DNA of 64,000 nucleotides, from assembly GCA_019775845.1 (NCBI GenBank), contig JADQAV010000008.1, forward strand, positions 248,001-312,000, written 5' to 3'. A model generated the notes under the pieces. That model was not told the origin of the DNA, ran no database searches, and saw nothing but the letters and a program-made list of their open reading frames with translations. The DNA comes from Myrmaecium sp. VS I D KN 1. Lineage: Eukaryota; Ascomycota; Dothideomycetes; Valsariales; Valsariaceae. Below, piece by piece: positions 35,232 through 47,018 of this stretch (the stretch's first letter is position 1; every line of letters begins with the position of its first letter). A program made the translations under genes and the position numbers.

Positions 35232-37509
35232 GGCAGACTCGACGAGTGACTCGGTGAGGACACGTGGAGAAGGGGAAATCGATATGGTTCACCGTACGGA
35301 GAGCGATATGTTGGACGCCGTAGGGAGCAGCAGAGGATGGATCCAGGGAGATGGAAGACGTCGGAACGCGGTGTGAACGATGGAGGTTCTGGGGTGCGGC
35401 GACGAAAGGAAGTTGCTCCTTCCCCAGGCTTTCCCCTCACTCCTCCCCGTACCTGCCGTGAGGATGGACGCTCCCCAGGCCTCTCGTTCTCCAGAGGGAA
35501 TGCCGGAACCGCTTTCTGACATCAATCGGTCCCTTTCCTCCATCTCCGCCATCTCGGACTGAAGAAATTCACATGGCTCCGTCACATATCATCGGCTCAA
35601 TACCATTCATTCACTCGCACACCGGTTATCCACTCCATCCCCCGCAGACGTGCCAGCTCCTCCACCTCCGCATCATCTACAGCGGCTCCAGATTCCCCCA
35701 GGAAAGGCTGAAAGGCCATGCCGTACAAACATTGCTGGCCAAAGCGAGCAAGCAAGCACCCCGCCCAAATGCGGCCAATCATCCAATCCCAACCCAGCCA
35801 ATTCAGTTCACAGTAACCATCTAGGTATCCCCCTCTCTACTCCGCACGATCATCCTCCCCGCTCCCGTTCTCCGCAATACCCCATCTCCCCGCGAAAAGA
35901 AGTCCTCCGCAAGGATTATCAAAAAATTTGGGGAATGGAGAGAGACAATCCCCCCTCCAGCATCAGCCACACCCCACGACCACCCCGGGCTCTACGGCAA
36001 GCCAGAGAGAGAGCGCGGGGAAAGTCAAAAACTATGGACGAGAGCATAGGGTATCCCGGAGAGCCGTCAGATGTGCCTTTCCTCCTCTCTTCCAACCTTC
36101 CGACGTCTCTCGTTTCAACGCGACTTCCCCGCCTGCTACCAGAGCGAGTGGACGTGGAAAGTTGGCAGTGGGCAGGCCGTTTGGGAATATTTCACGGTCA
36201 AGGGAACGAGGATCAAAAGGGAAAAAAAAAGGAAAAGCAGAGGTTCACAAACTCAAACCGCCTACCCCCGCCGTCCAGCATCATCAAAGCAGCGAAGAAA
36301 TGCAATCAACCTTTCCATCCCCTCCAACCAATCCGAGCGAAGAAAAGAAAAGCCAAAAGAGCGTTCTCAGTACGGCGGACGAGACGGCTCCGTCACCCGC
36401 GGACCTCAAGGATTGGTCCGTTTGCACTTTGACTTTCCTTCTCTTATATTGCATTGGATTAGTTGGTTCGATGTCCGCAGTACGCTGGGTTCGATGGAAA
36501 TACAGGGATGTCAGAGTGATAAAACGGATGGGTTCTCTTTTCATTTTCGCGTTTCTTTCGAACCCCCTTTTCAGCTGGGTGATGCATGCCTACCTACCCG
36601 GATCTGATCAAAGGGGGTTGATGAAACATCTCCCCCTCCACGATGAATACTCGACATGGACGCAAACACTCATATACATACAGAAAGGTATATATTGTAT
36701 ATTGTATATCTGAATATCAAAAGGTTCACCATCCGATTCCGAGAAACACAGTCCACCCTTCCAAATCCCTGTCTTCCGTCCTTGTGACCTTCAAATAGTC
36801 TTTCCTCTATCTACGCTCCCTCCAGCTTCCCAAACATGAACACGCGCCGTACTAATAGCTACCCGTAAACCCAGAGCCTAAGGCAAAGCAAAAGTCACTC
36901 CTCAGTCCTCAGACCGACAAACACAGCGGCGGGAGCAGCCGCACGGGAGCGTCCAAGCAATGTCTGCGCCGTTCGCCAGTGGTACCTGTAATGAGAGGGA
37001 GCTTTGGGGTGTGCATTGAAAATGAATTTTGTAGCAAGTAAAGACAACGTTGTTTGTCATAGCAAATATCTGTCTCCTCTTCATATTGCATATAGTCTCA
37101 GATCTTCTTCTTCTCATTGCTGCGACGTGCGCCCCTGCCCCATACCGATGAAGTCGATGGATAACGACCGGGGTGCTTGGGGGTCCTACGGGGGCATTGC
37201 TACCGTGATATTCTTGCTTGCAAGGTATGGTAGGATCTTTCATTTTCCTGGAACAACAAGAAAGAAAAGAAAAACATTGATCCAAAGCTGCTTAGAAACA
37301 CTCTTCTTTAGAGTCCGTATCCCTAAACCCTGGAAGTCCCTTAGAGAATAAGATATCAAAATTAACATATATATAATTCATCATGTTGTACTGTTCAACA
37401 TGCTTTCATACCGTTCATTCCGTTGACCACCTCAAAAGAGCTCTCTTGTTTCATAAGACCTTTGGTCTTCGTGTTGCAGTAGGTAGGTAGAGCTCTAGAA
37501 TCCCCACAG
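35232..37509. other. Gene-poor stretch with conflicting ORFs
   Basis: After the transporter promoter come open frames of 178-261 codons in three overlapping plus-strand frames (35650-36432, 35928-36713, 36071-36607). None has a recognisable domain, and they cannot all be real. The 35928 frame ends in a hydrophobic stretch (ADLKDWSVCTLTFLLLYCIG) that might be one membrane segment, but its first 150 residues look like random Ser/Pro/Arg-rich translation. From 36714 to 37509 I see no feature. Confidence 0.4.
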
Positions 37510-37905
37510 TCACGTACAAGCAAGGATCTTCCCCCCGGTTTCCATGATGTGCGCTGGGGACGGGACCCCGCGATGGACCGACCCCGGGCCGCTTGCTGCG
37601 GCCGTGGGGGAAACATTCTCCGCAGCAAATTTGGCTCGCCCGGCGTATGTCAAGCTGCAACGCAGTTCGCGAGCGATTCTGGCTGCAATATCACCACCTG
37701 CTACTACTTCTATCTCATGCACTTCCACCCCTGTCGAAGGCGGACCGCCTTTGGCTTTCGCAGAAGAGGTTGCGGAATTCGTTCCGTCTTCGATCATCCT
37801 CTTTAGCTCACGCTTCGAGCAGCACGGAAGATACAAATAGCCATGCTCAAGCAGAGCACAAGCATCGCTATCCGTCTGTTTTGGAGAGAGGAACAGAACG
37901 CTCAC
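37510..37905 (-). CDS. Possible hypothetical protein exon, 131 codons
   Basis: The frame begins MSVLFLSPKQTDSDACALLE. The most protein-like part is its middle: GVEVHEIEVVAGGDIAARIA, then RELRCSLTYAGRAKFAAENV. Third-position G/C use there is higher than in the neighbourhood. I do not recognise the family. It may be an internal exon of a gene that continues right (an open frame on the same strand at 38071-38514) or left, but I could not find splice sites that make one clean model. It may equally be decayed. Confidence 0.3.
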   Translation of the reverse strand: MSVLFLSPKQTDSDACALLEHGYLYLPCCSKRELKRMIEDGTNSATSSAKAKGGPPSTGVEVHEIEVVAGGDIAARIARELRCSLTYAGRAKFAAENVSPTAAASGPGSVHRGVPSPAHIMETGGKILACT

Positions 37906-37985
37906 TCTTGTTATTGCGCCAGGATAAGAGAACGTCCTGATCGCCTCGATCCTATCAAGATCCTTCGAAGACAGCTCATGCTGAT

Positions 37986-38013
37986 CGCGTCGTCGTCGTC
38001 GTCGTCGTCGTCG
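37986..38013. repeat. GTC trinucleotide microsatellite
   Basis: About eight head-to-tail GTC units. They are not inside any gene I can support. Confidence 0.85.
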
Positions 38014-39904
38014 CAGGTCTATTCAAGCAGCAGAAACACATAACCATACTAGACACCATTTATCGAGTACTCAGCGTCTTCCCACCGGGCACAGAAAACC
38101 ACGCGAAAGACGAACGAGACGAAAACGATTGACGAGGATTATACTTCCTAGCCAAGTTGTTTTACAGCAGCTACATTTCTCAAAACTTTCGGAGAGAAAG
38201 GAGACGTGCGAGCGAATGGCTATCGACGCCTGCTCCGTTCTATTATATAGTTCCAGCGCTTGACTACTTCGCCCTATTGCTTCCTGTATGTTTCCGGTTC
38301 CATAGACAGCGAAAAATCTATAATCAAGAGAGCACCAGCTTTCCCGTCCAGCTTCTCGTATCCTCCACGCTCGTTGTCGATGATAATCCCCCAAAAAGGA
38401 CAGTTTAACGGACTCCCTTCTTCCCGACCGCGCTGCCTTGTCGCGCGCAGAGCCATCTACCCAGGATGAAGGGAGATAAATGATGAAGAACATCTTGGTG
38501 GCGCAAAGTGGCACGAAGTCATACGATGGACGGCTATAGCAGGCCTGATCATGGCTGTTCTATCGCTCTGCTGGCCTGGATGCCCCTCCGCAGAAAACCA
38601 GAGAAGGATATAACTCTTTTGTTTTCTTTTCGTCTGAGGATTATGACGTAAGGATAAAGTGCCATGGATGCTTTCTCGTTTTCCGACGTCGCGGTTCGTT
38701 TTGCGAGCAGGAGATGATACGGTTCAGATGGACACTGGCGTCCCCGACGGTTATAATCCTGTACATGAGAGACGCAATAGGAAGGGATCGGATTTTGTAA
38801 GATTGATAGAAGCAGATCAAGTCGAGTTCGGTATTCATGCAGCATGACGTTGGGCTTGAGAGCTTTCCCATCAAAAATGTAGCAATAAAGTCTGTTAGAT
38901 GACTAGACAGTGCCGTCAGTGAACCATATTTACCCAGTCGAAAGTACAACGTTCTAGCGCGAATTGTACATACAGGTTTGAATGAAGTGAGAGTTAAGAA
39001 TGTCTCTCTGTTGTAATCGTCCCCGTTAATTCTGGAAAGAGGGCATGTTGCTTACCTTAATACTCGCGAAGGCTTTCTTCTCCTTCATTCGATTGGAGAA
39101 CGGTAGCCAGCAGCAATCTCTCGTGTCCGATACTGTTCCCATAGTCAAGCACAAGGCAACAACAGATTCCAAGCGATCAAACGCCGGTAGGTAGCAAACC
39201 TCTAGCCTCTGAACGCGCCATATGCTGTAGGCCTTCTGACAGGTGGCATTCTGTCGTCGCGGTTTTGGCTGGAATAGTAACGCGTGTAGCACATGTCGCG
39301 TGTTCCCCGTCAAACGACGCAGCGGTTTCCTTTTCCATTGCTCCAGTAGCAAGTCTTCTCTGCCGGATATCCATTTTTGACGTCCAAATGCTTGGTATCA
39401 GCAAGTGAATCTGCTGGTCTACGTATAAACGGGGAATAGATGAGCGAGTAGAGGTCTGGTTCGCAGCGGTCTTTGCCGGCCCATGAAGCAAGTGCTTCCG
39501 TATCTCGCCAGCCTTTAAGTCATCCATCCAGCTCGCCTCCACCGTGTCGACTGTAAAAGCCCACAAGCCAGCTCCGCCATGCACCGATCACGCGAAAGAA
39601 GTCACTGCAAGCTCTACTGCAGTTCTCTCATAGCACAGCCGCCTTCTGCATCTGCTAGACATAGCTCCAGCAATACTGACCTCACATCTCAAACGCCTTG
39701 CCTAGCACGTACCCTGACGCAAGGCGCGGCACCTGCTAGAACCTGCGAGCCGTTCCCCTGCCCCCCTGCCACGCACACAGGCAATTTCGATCAAAACGTC
39801 CCGTGTCTGACACCTGACCACTTGTTTATAATCTCCTCTTCCACTCGCTTCTTCTTCTTCTTCTTCCACCTACACCACTTTCTCTCTCTACACACTTCAC
39901 CATC
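38014..39904. other. Gene-poor stretch, weak ORFs only
   Basis: Open frames on the minus strand at 38071-38514 and 39177-39584 (135 codons, with a helix-like AMEKETAASFDGEHATCATR segment) are the best candidates but carry no recognisable domain, and no in-frame splicing links them. From 39820 the plus strand becomes strongly CT-rich, leading into the short ORF at 39905. Confidence 0.35.
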
Positions 39905-40090
39905 ATGCGCTTTCTACGCGCACTATTCCCTTCACTCCTTCACCTTCTTCTTCTTCATCTTCATCATACTGCGTGCAACTGCAGCAAGAGCTCTCTCTTC
40001 CGTGGATGGAGCTCTTCGTTGTTGTCGTCGTCGACGCAGTTGTCGTCAGCGAAAGCTGAACGCCAACGGCCTTCACTTGACAACTGTTGA
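39905..40090 (+). CDS. Possible small secreted peptide, 61 aa
   Basis: The frame starts MRFLRALFPSLLHLLLLHLH, a basic start followed by a strongly hydrophobic core, then TACNCSKSSLFRG and a Ser-rich tail ending DNC. That resembles a signal peptide plus a short mature peptide with three cysteines. The ATG has a good fungal context (CACCATCATG) and a long CT-rich leader (39840-39900). Against it: the hydrophobic part comes from CTT/TTC-rich simple sequence, and splice signals just downstream (GTAAGT at 40219) suggest the locus may be a spliced transcript read differently. Confidence 0.3.
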   Translation: MRFLRALFPSLLHLLLLHLHHTACNCSKSSLFRGWSSSLLSSSTQLSSAKAERQRPSLDNC

Positions 40091-40218
40091 AAGAGTGTGA
40101 ACGCTTCGATATGTTATCGTGCATCTTCATGGCAGAGCTTCCTCTGCAATACAGTGCTTTACAACCTTGTCGGCGTCGACTGTTGTGGTCAGTTGACGTG
40201 GACGTCGAAATAGACCGG

Positions 40219-42420
40219 TAAGTCACCTTCTTCGTCAACACCGACACAACGCACTGGCAACACACACTTCAAAGAGAAGTATACATTCATTGCTTGCTCC
40301 CTTCCTTGCTTCATCATACCTTCTTCACCGTCAAGCTTCAACGTTCTTCCTTTCCTGTTCTACCTTTTCATGACCAAAGCTAACTGTTGTCGCAGATAAG
40401 TGCATCCTTTCTTTTCTTCTTCATATAATCAGAACAAAAGAACGAGAAAAGCTTCACGGACAAGTCGCAGCAGTCGCTCGCAACTTGTTTCGCATACATT
40501 CCAAACAAAGCGAGACCCAACGCTGGCGCCTTACTTACAATCGGAGAAGTGCACTTCTTGTATTCACAAGATCTTTTCTATCGCTGTCTCTCTATCATAC
40601 TTCCTCCAAGAGCAACCTTCCCGCTTCAAGTCTCTCTTACCCGGTCCTTTCAGTAGGTACCTCATGGGTTTGGGATAAATAGGGCAGGTGACATCTTCAT
40701 TCACTCACGTTCTTCATGAAGGTAAGTTGATGGAATGGAGAGTTGAGCAGTTGGCTGCTGGCTTCTCCATTCCTGTTCTTCTTTTTCTTTCATTCCCTTG
40801 TGTCACTTCCTTTCCCCATTTCCTTTTATCTTCTCTTCTCGTTTCTTTTCTTCTTTCCCTTTCTTCGCGTCTTTCCTTTCCTTTCATCTTTTCACCCACG
40901 GCTTACTACCTGTCATGCGCTTGATGCCTTGCCCTTCCATGGCACGTCGCAGCGCCTGGGGAACGGCCCGGATCAATCTCGTGCCGGCTCTGCCCTCTCC
41001 GCAATCCAGTCGTATGACGGTGGCGACGAGGGCAGAGAGCGAGCGAAACGAGAGTCAGCTGTTATGGTCCTGTTTTCCGCAAGGACCAAGAATTCGGGTG
41101 TTTACCAGCTGATACATCTCTTCTCCTTCCTTCCCTCTACATCCTTAAGCAGGTAAGTCATACTTTCGTTACAACCTCTTCCCTTCACAGCCTTCTTCCC
41201 TTCACAACACCCTTCCCTTCCTACCTCAGCCACCAAAGGCACCCAAGGTCCACTCCATGGCCTCTGGGAAGAAATTACGTGGCGAGATCAAACCATTGCG
41301 AGGTCTTCCTCTCACTAGTCCATCCGGTGGAACCACCTCGTGGTAACACGGAACGGCATGCGTGAGAGGGACCGTCAGTCCAGAGCCCCCAGCTTCCTGA
41401 TCCATGGGAATCTGGGTAATGGTCAGCTGATACAGTTACTAACCTTCCCCTTCCCCCTCCCCGTTCAGTTTAAAGCTTTATACCCTGGTATATTTCTATG
41501 CTGTCACTAGCAAAAGAACAAGAGGCGCAGCCATTAAGAACTATCTTTGAGAAGCCGAATCATGGCCTCGGAGATAATATGTCGTGGCAAGATGAATCAA
41601 CGTCCAAGTGGTTTTCTCGACCGGGCCCGCATCCACGGTGACCACTTCGGTGGTACATCGTGGAACGGCCTGCTTGTGATAACCCGTCAGCGCGACTGCA
41701 GACTGGCTCTCGATGCAATGGGAGTGCGGATGCTAGTCGAGCTGATATATCCCCTTCATTCTTTCATATTCACATGCCTCCATCACTACCACTCGCTTCT
41801 CTTTTACTTTGAACTAAGCTAACTTGAAAAGGACCAATACAGCTTCTTAAATATACCGAACTTTCACTTGAAACGCTCTACAAGAAGCCTTCATTCCAAA
41901 ACCCTCGCTGGAGATCCATGCAAGGTAAGTACCGTCTCTCCTTCTTCCCATTTCAAGCCATGAAACAGGCACCGACGTCTTTCCCTCGGGAATTCTCCAC
42001 GACGTCGTAGCACGGTGTTTTTGGACTGGCAAGATGAATACCTCGACTTCACACCAGTAGACGGAGGCGGGTAGTGATTCGTTCCACCCCTTCCTCCACT
42101 CGTGAGGTGGTAGTGTAGAGTAGTTTGAGGGACATTCCCTTGTAACGGAAAGCTTCATTCAAAGGTACGTTACTCTTTCCTTGTCTTCTCTTTTCCACCA
42201 CCACCCTTCCCTCCCGGCTCATATACCTTGTCCCATCCAGCCTTTCTTCAATGGCTGGATGGGCGAAAAATATCTAATCCTTCGAGCCAAAAGTAACCGC
42301 CTTTGAATGAAACCAATCTGCTTTTCCATAGCGTATTGGTGCGTAATGATGGCGGACATTACATATTTTCACGTCTCTTTCTTGTTCTTTTTCATGCTAA
42401 CGGTCTCTGCAACTAGATCA
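40219..42420 (+). other. Splice-signal-rich, pyrimidine-rich transcribed-looking locus
   Basis: Plus-strand intron signals recur. GTAAGT at 40219 pairs with GCTAACTGTTGTCGCAG ending at 40395 (about 177 nt). AG|GTAAGT at 41154 pairs with TTACTAACC and a pyrimidine tract ending CCGTTCAG at about 41467. Further 5' sites lie near 40721, 41922 (GTAAGT) and 42165 (GTACGT), the last pairing with TGCTAACGG...CAACTAG near 42414. Exon-like parts carry no long ORF. The segment from 40920 to 42000 also contains diverged repeats (listed separately). A spliced non-coding RNA or a decayed gene family would both fit. Confidence 0.35.
40930..41810 (+). repeat. Diverged ~310-330 bp direct repeat, three copies
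   Basis: Segments starting CATGGC near 40938, 41259 and 41563 share an order of short motifs: CATGGC, CGTGG or CGTCG with AAGAT/AGATCA, a GTGG...CGTGG(T/A)A core with ACGGAACGGC or TGGAACGGCC, GTCAGC/CGTCAG, then AGCTGATA(C/T)A followed by CTTCC/CCTTC-rich sequence (41108, 41426 and 41739). Similarity is patchy, so the copies are old. Possible translations share only GGT(T)SW. Confidence 0.5.
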
Positions 42421-43583
42421 ATCCACCTGGTTCCCTATCGAAATTCCGTCAAAGGCCCTGATCTTTGCCCGTCCCGCTTGTGCTTCGTAGCGGGTTGTGG
42501 TTACAAGAAGGTGCCGAGAGTGAAGAAACACCCCAACCATTGCTACTGGCTCGAGCTATCTCGTTTGCTGGTTACTTGAGTGTTGGCGGACATGTGAAGG
42601 CGGGCTATGTGCCCGGGTTGTCGTGACTTAGATAGAAAGTAATAAAATATGAGATGTTCTTCTTTCATGATATCTGAGTGTCTTCGTGTTGACTTCTGAT
42701 TGTGATATGAGTCGGTGATGACGTTTGAAGTGTTGACTGAAGAAAGTAACGGCTGGACAGGCTTAATGGTGACTGGTAAGTTAGTGAAGAACCCCGTCGT
42801 TGACACGCAGAGCTACAATAGATGGACCTGAGTCAAGGACAGCAAAAGACATAGCGCTCTGAGAGGCTACCAGCTGTGCGAGGTGACTTGCAGCGAGAAG
42901 AACAACCACTGATTAAGGACGAGTAAAGGTAATGGACAATCAGATGGCGCAGAAACACCTGAGGTAAGGAAGCAGAAGAGGAAACAGACAGAAGAAGCAA
43001 CAGGAGAAAGGGGGAGGAGAACGAGGGGGAGATAAGCTCAGAATGAGACAAACTTGATACAGACCAGTTTATATCAATCTCCATCTTGTCCGGAGCTTTC
43101 CCTCGCCGCTCCAGACACCTCCTTCATCCTTCGACTAGGTCATCAATTCCATCTCTGCCTCTCCATGAAAGGCAGGTCCATCATATTGCTAACAAGCTGA
43201 GAGAAAGACGATATTGAGCGATCCACATCATCGATCGACAGGAAGACGAAAGCTTTCGTTTTATTATAGATCACCGGCGCACCTTGGTCGAGAGCTCACC
43301 AGCAACATCGCAACCTCTTGAAGAAGGAAATCAAGAAGAAAGAAAGGAAAAGAGAACTCACAATCTCCAGCCCTCTCCCTCACAACCACCAACCCACTAC
43401 TTCCACCCTCTCCTCCCCTTTTCAAACAACCCTCCAGCGAAGCCAATCGGCATCATCAGCCCTTCATACATCCCTCAGCAGCTCCAAGAGCATTCCCAAT
43501 TCCACCAAAACAAGTCAGACTCCACTCACTTCAAACCCATCCGGCTGCTTTGCCCTCCTCACTAGTCACTCACACGCCCTTCC
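42421..43583. other. Intergenic, no gene supported
   Basis: 42421-43100 has no coherent frame. 43280-43580 is CT-rich on the plus strand and may be the leader of the ORF that follows. No RNA gene or repeat seen. Confidence 0.35.
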
Positions 43584-44135
43584 TTGCCCCCAACCAGCCT
43601 CCCATCAAATCTACGCAGCCAACTCCTTCCCCAGGTCCTCCACGCTCTCCACTCCACCGCATCCCAATCCACAAAGATCGTGAGTCTCGTCGAGCAACAT
43701 CTCGCGCAAGCCTCCTTACCGTCCGGGCAAATAAGCGCGAACGAGGCCGAAGGCGAAGCCCATCAGCCAGCCAATTCAACAACTTTACTTTTGTCCTTCC
43801 CTGCCAGTAGCAAAGCATTTCCGCACTACTACACATCACAGAACCGCAATCTCACCATCCAAAAGCGCGGGGCTGTAGTCGAAAACGCAGGGTTACGCAT
43901 CTTCCCCACAAAACGCCACAAGCGCTTACCTGCACCACCCATCAATCCACAGCTCATGCCAACCCATCCCAGTGCAAATGCATCCCGTGGCGCATCTTTT
44001 CAAAAGCGCTGGTACCAGTCCGTGAATTTTGACGCCCTACGGCTGTATGTAAGATCATCCTTTTATAGCTGCAGTCGGATCCTTCTATCCTTCTTCCATC
44101 CTTTCATCCTCGCGACTATTAGCATATCTAACTAA
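43584..44135 (+). CDS. Possible hypothetical exon, up to 183 codons
   Basis: An open frame without an ATG at its start (it opens on TTG), so if real it is an internal exon or begins at a later Met. The most protein-like section reads KIVSLVEQHLAQASLPSGQI, then PHYYTSQNRNLTIQKRGAVV. A CT-rich leader lies upstream. I do not recognise a family. The last 30 codons (SSFYSCSRILLSFFHPF...) probably run past the true end. Low confidence. Confidence 0.3.
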   Translation: MPPTSLPSNLRSQLLPQVLHALHSTASQSTKIVSLVEQHLAQASLPSGQISANEAEGEAHQPANSTTLLLSFPASSKAFPHYYTSQNRNLTIQKRGAVVENAGLRIFPTKRHKRLPAPPINPQLMPTHPSANASRGASFQKRWYQSVNFDALRLYVRSSFYSCSRILLSFFHPFILATISISN

Positions 44136-44149
44136 CTAGTACCTGTAGT

Positions 44150-44465
44150 AAGGGCGAAAGGCGAAGAGCGGAGCTCACCTATTCGTCGCTCGCCTATATT
44201 CATTGCTCGCCTGCGCTCGTCGCTTGCCTACGCTTGTCGCTTACCCGCGCTCGTCGCTCGCCTATACTTATCGCTCGCCCGTACTCGTCGCTTCCCTATA
44301 CTTATCGCTCGCCGGCGCTCATCGCTCGCCTGCGCTCGTCGCCCGCCCACGCTCGTCGCTCATCCGCTCGCCCGCTTATTACTTATTACTCGCCCGCTTA
44401 TTACTTACCCGCCGCTTATCCTTCCTATTAATAATGCGCATCCTTCTAAACCGGCGTCGGCGGTA
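44150..44465. repeat. CGCTCGTCGCTCGCC minisatellite (left, reversed orientation)
   Basis: About 300 bp of degenerate 7- to 15-bp words: CGCTCGCC, CGCTCGTCG, TATACTTAT, CCGCTTATTACTTA. Its first 25 bases (44150-44175) read the other way (GGGCGAAAGGCGAAGAGCGG), making a head-to-head junction. The reverse complement matches the style of the arrays at 46675 and 47395 (GGCGAGCG, GAGTAAGAGCGGG). Short ORFs across it are repeat artefacts. Confidence 0.85.
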
Positions 44466-44479
44466 GTTATGCGACAGCG

Positions 44480-44790
44480 TAGGAGGAGGAGGCTGTAATA
44501 AATACATAAGTAAGCGAGCGATCCTGCGGCTGCGGAGATTATATTAGTATTTTCTTAATATCTATATTAGTAGGTTTCTATTTCTCTGCTTACTAATATA
44601 GAATTAGTAAAGGTCGTTAGTCTGCTAGACATACAGTATAGTATATATAATATTACTGTGCTAATTAATAGATAATCAATTTAATTTATACGTTTTTAAA
44701 AGAAATCCCCTAAATGCAGCTAGCTATTTAGTAGCACTAAAAATCCTAATCCTTCGGTAAGGTAAATCCACAAATTAAGCGCATCGGCCC
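44480..44790. repeat. Short AT-rich RIP-like segment
   Basis: About 300 bp of AT-rich DNA resembling the big block (few CpA/TpG, many TATTA and CTAATA words), directly beyond the left minisatellite. It is probably a fragment of a mutated repeat; its family cannot be told. Confidence 0.55.
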
Positions 44791-45470
44791 GCGTTCCCCG
44801 CACTAACCAGCCCAGCCTAACCCGACCGCCCGGACCGACACGACGCGACCGGACCGGACATGGAGAAGCGCCCGGCCGGGGGCTCTTCGACCGGCGACCG
44901 GCTGGCCGGCTGGCCGGCGGACACGCAGCAACGCACGATGACCGATGACGTTCGACGGTAGGCGAGGAAGATTTCCTTTCTCAGAGTTCGTTAGGGATAG
45001 GATTCGTCCTGCATCTGCCTGTCGGTGTTGGGCGTGATGGCAGGTCGGGTCGGCTGGGTCCATCGGCCGATCGCGTACATTGGAGGCCGGGCAGGGCGAG
45101 GCGAGGCGAGGTCGGCACCGGCGATGGTAATGGTAATACTGGAGGGATGTTAGGTATGGGGGATCGCCCGCTTGTGATTTGCTATTTTTTGTATTAATGA
45201 CATAGATGTTGAATGCTTATGGTATTACAAGAATACATCGATATACTGCTGGAAAGGCCCGTTCATATCCGACGGCAAGCAAGAGTGCCTGCTTGCCTGA
45301 CAATCAGCGCAGCCTTGTCGCCTGAACATCTCGCGGTCTGCGCACCGACGCTTCACATAAAATATCCGCGAACACCAGAGCAAAAGAAAAAAAAGAATAC
45401 CATACATAAACGTAAAATAGGATTCAACCCCTCCAGAGCCTTACCGACTATTCATAAGCTTTTTAGCAAC
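44791..45470. other. GC-rich spacer, no gene supported
   Basis: 44800-45120 is GC-rich with short CCGGCCGG, GACCGGACCGG and GGCGAGGCGAGG repeats, which open long but meaningless frames on both strands. 45120-45470 shows nothing recognisable. Confidence 0.4.
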
Positions 45471-45788
45471 TTATTCGCTGCTGCGTGGATGCGTGTGCAA
45501 GCTGCAGATATAGTATCCTAAGTCCGCCTCCGCATCCGCCATAAAGCTCCCAGGGCCATCCGCAGGCGTATCCAGATCTTCCTGCCGACCGACGAATGCC
45601 CACGCAGGGTCATCCGTATATATCTGCTCCGGAGATCGCGAAGCCTCAGCGACCATGGTCTTTAGCACGACATGTTATAGTACGGAGACTCCCACACGAC
45701 GTTTGGATCGAACGACGTCTCCGCAATTCGAGACCGCGATTCGTTGTAATCCTCAGGCGTCGTGGAGTGCCGGCAGGCGTTTCTAATA
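45471..45788 (-). pseudogene. Possible decayed gene fragment (two adjacent frames)
   Basis: Two protein-like stretches abut in different minus-strand frames. 45662-45788 contains TPEDYNESRSRIAETSFDPN and VVWESPYYNMS. 45471-45656 contains MVAEASRSPEQIYTDDPAWA, FVGRQEDLDTPADGPGSFMA and a TAA-less end at 45471. I could not find an intron that joins them. The acidic, Pro/Asp/Ser-rich style resembles the cytosolic tail of a fungal membrane protein, but I cannot name one. It lies between the two oppositely oriented minisatellites, so it may be a captured and broken gene. Confidence 0.3.
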
Positions 45789-46674
45789 CCTGATCAGCGA
45801 GGCATGCACAGCCGCGAGCCTTCGCGACAATCCATCCATGTTGATGAAGGAGGCCCCGGGAGGGACTTGAAAGTACACAGTTCTCGTGTAGGAGTGCACG
45901 CTATTCCCAGCATGCTAATTACCAATAAGTATGAAATGTTTGTCGTACATGTGGAGTTCCATTGCGATCCCCCGTTTCTGCACGTTGCTTCCCATCGCCG
46001 GTGCGGTCGCATGCTCTTGAGGCCGACCTTGCTCGATACTCTTCGCGCAGACAAGACAAGGGGAAGAAAAGAGGAAATTTCAAAAAATATTAATGAAAAG
46101 AAAAGAAATGAAAACAACGAAAAGGAGAAGAAACAAGAACTTCCCAACCAATCCCATAATCTCCTTCCCCCTCGCTAAATACCCAGCTCAACGTCCAAAA
46201 CAAAGACAACTCACCCAGATCCCAGCGCAGCCACCAATGCTCAAGCCAAGGAGGTAGGTAACCCCCTCCCTACCCCCGCATACCCCCCGCATACGCCCCC
46301 ACGCCCCTAAAGCACACTAAAGCCCTCCCACATCCCAACTAACCAACCAACCCCCAGTTCCAATCCAAAACAAGCAATCCCACACCCCCTGCCTTCGCAT
46401 CGTTAAACATCGCACTTGTATAGCCGCCGGACGGCGGCAGATCCTCGCGTGCTGTATCCCTGGATGCGCATCCGTGTGGCTTAGTTGGGGCTGGCTTTGC
46501 GGGGTTGGGGGGCGGCACCGTTCACCCGCCCAGACTCTTATGGACTTTCGACATGCGGATGGAATATTTATATATCCTCTTTTCCTCCTGTCGTTTCACA
46601 AAGCATGTTATATATCCAAATTCCCTCCCGCTGGCTCAGTCGGTATGAGCCTAGTTGTTCTGCTAGTGTTATAA
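45789..46674. other. Spacer, no gene supported
   Basis: Short frames only. 46060-46140 is A-rich (AAAAGAAAAGAAATG-like). 46190-46400 is C-rich with runs such as CCCCCTCCCTACCCCCGC. A tRNA-like box A word at 46634 has no box B partner. Nothing else seen. Confidence 0.4.
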
Positions 46675-47018
46675 AAGGCGATAGGCGATAGGCGACGGGC
46701 GACGGGCGACGGGCGACGGGCGAAAGGCGACGGGCGACAGGCGAAAGGCGAAGGGCGAGAAGGCAAGAGAGTATACGGGCGAGAGAGTAAGCGGGCGGGT
46801 AAGTAAGAGTGGGCGAGCGAGGGCGGGCGGGCGAGTAAGAGCGGGTAAGAGAGAGCGAGTAAGAGAAAGCGAGCGAGAAAGAATAAGCGAGAGAGAGTAA
46901 GCGAAAAAGAGTAAAGTAAATAAAAGAGAATAAATAAGAAAGAGCGAGTAAGAGAGAGCGAGCGAGAAAGAGCGAGCAGGCGCTAGGGCGATAGGGCGAT
47001 AAGGCGAAAGGCGAAGGG
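46675..47018. repeat. GGCGACG minisatellite (right, forward orientation)
   Basis: It begins with 7-bp units GGCGATA and GGGCGAC (about 14 in a row), passes into GGCGAAA/GGGCGAG and then into GAGCGAGTAAGAGA-type 12-16 bp words, and ends with GGCGATAAGGCGAAAGGCG. It is the mirror orientation of the array at 44150-44465. Beyond it the DNA becomes AT-rich, as it does beyond the left array. Confidence 0.9.

Noticed and set aside
35928-36713. 261-codon plus-strand ORF as a membrane protein gene
   Set aside because: Two other long frames overlap it, most of its translation looks random, and only one hydrophobic segment is present.
44803-45063. 86-codon minus-strand ORF in GC-rich DNA
   Set aside because: It arises from CCGGCCGG and GACCGG short repeats and has no domain.
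46630-46660. tRNA-like word TGGCTCAGTCGG (box A)
   Set aside because: No box B (GGTTCRANNCC), no acceptor stem and no anticodon arm nearby.
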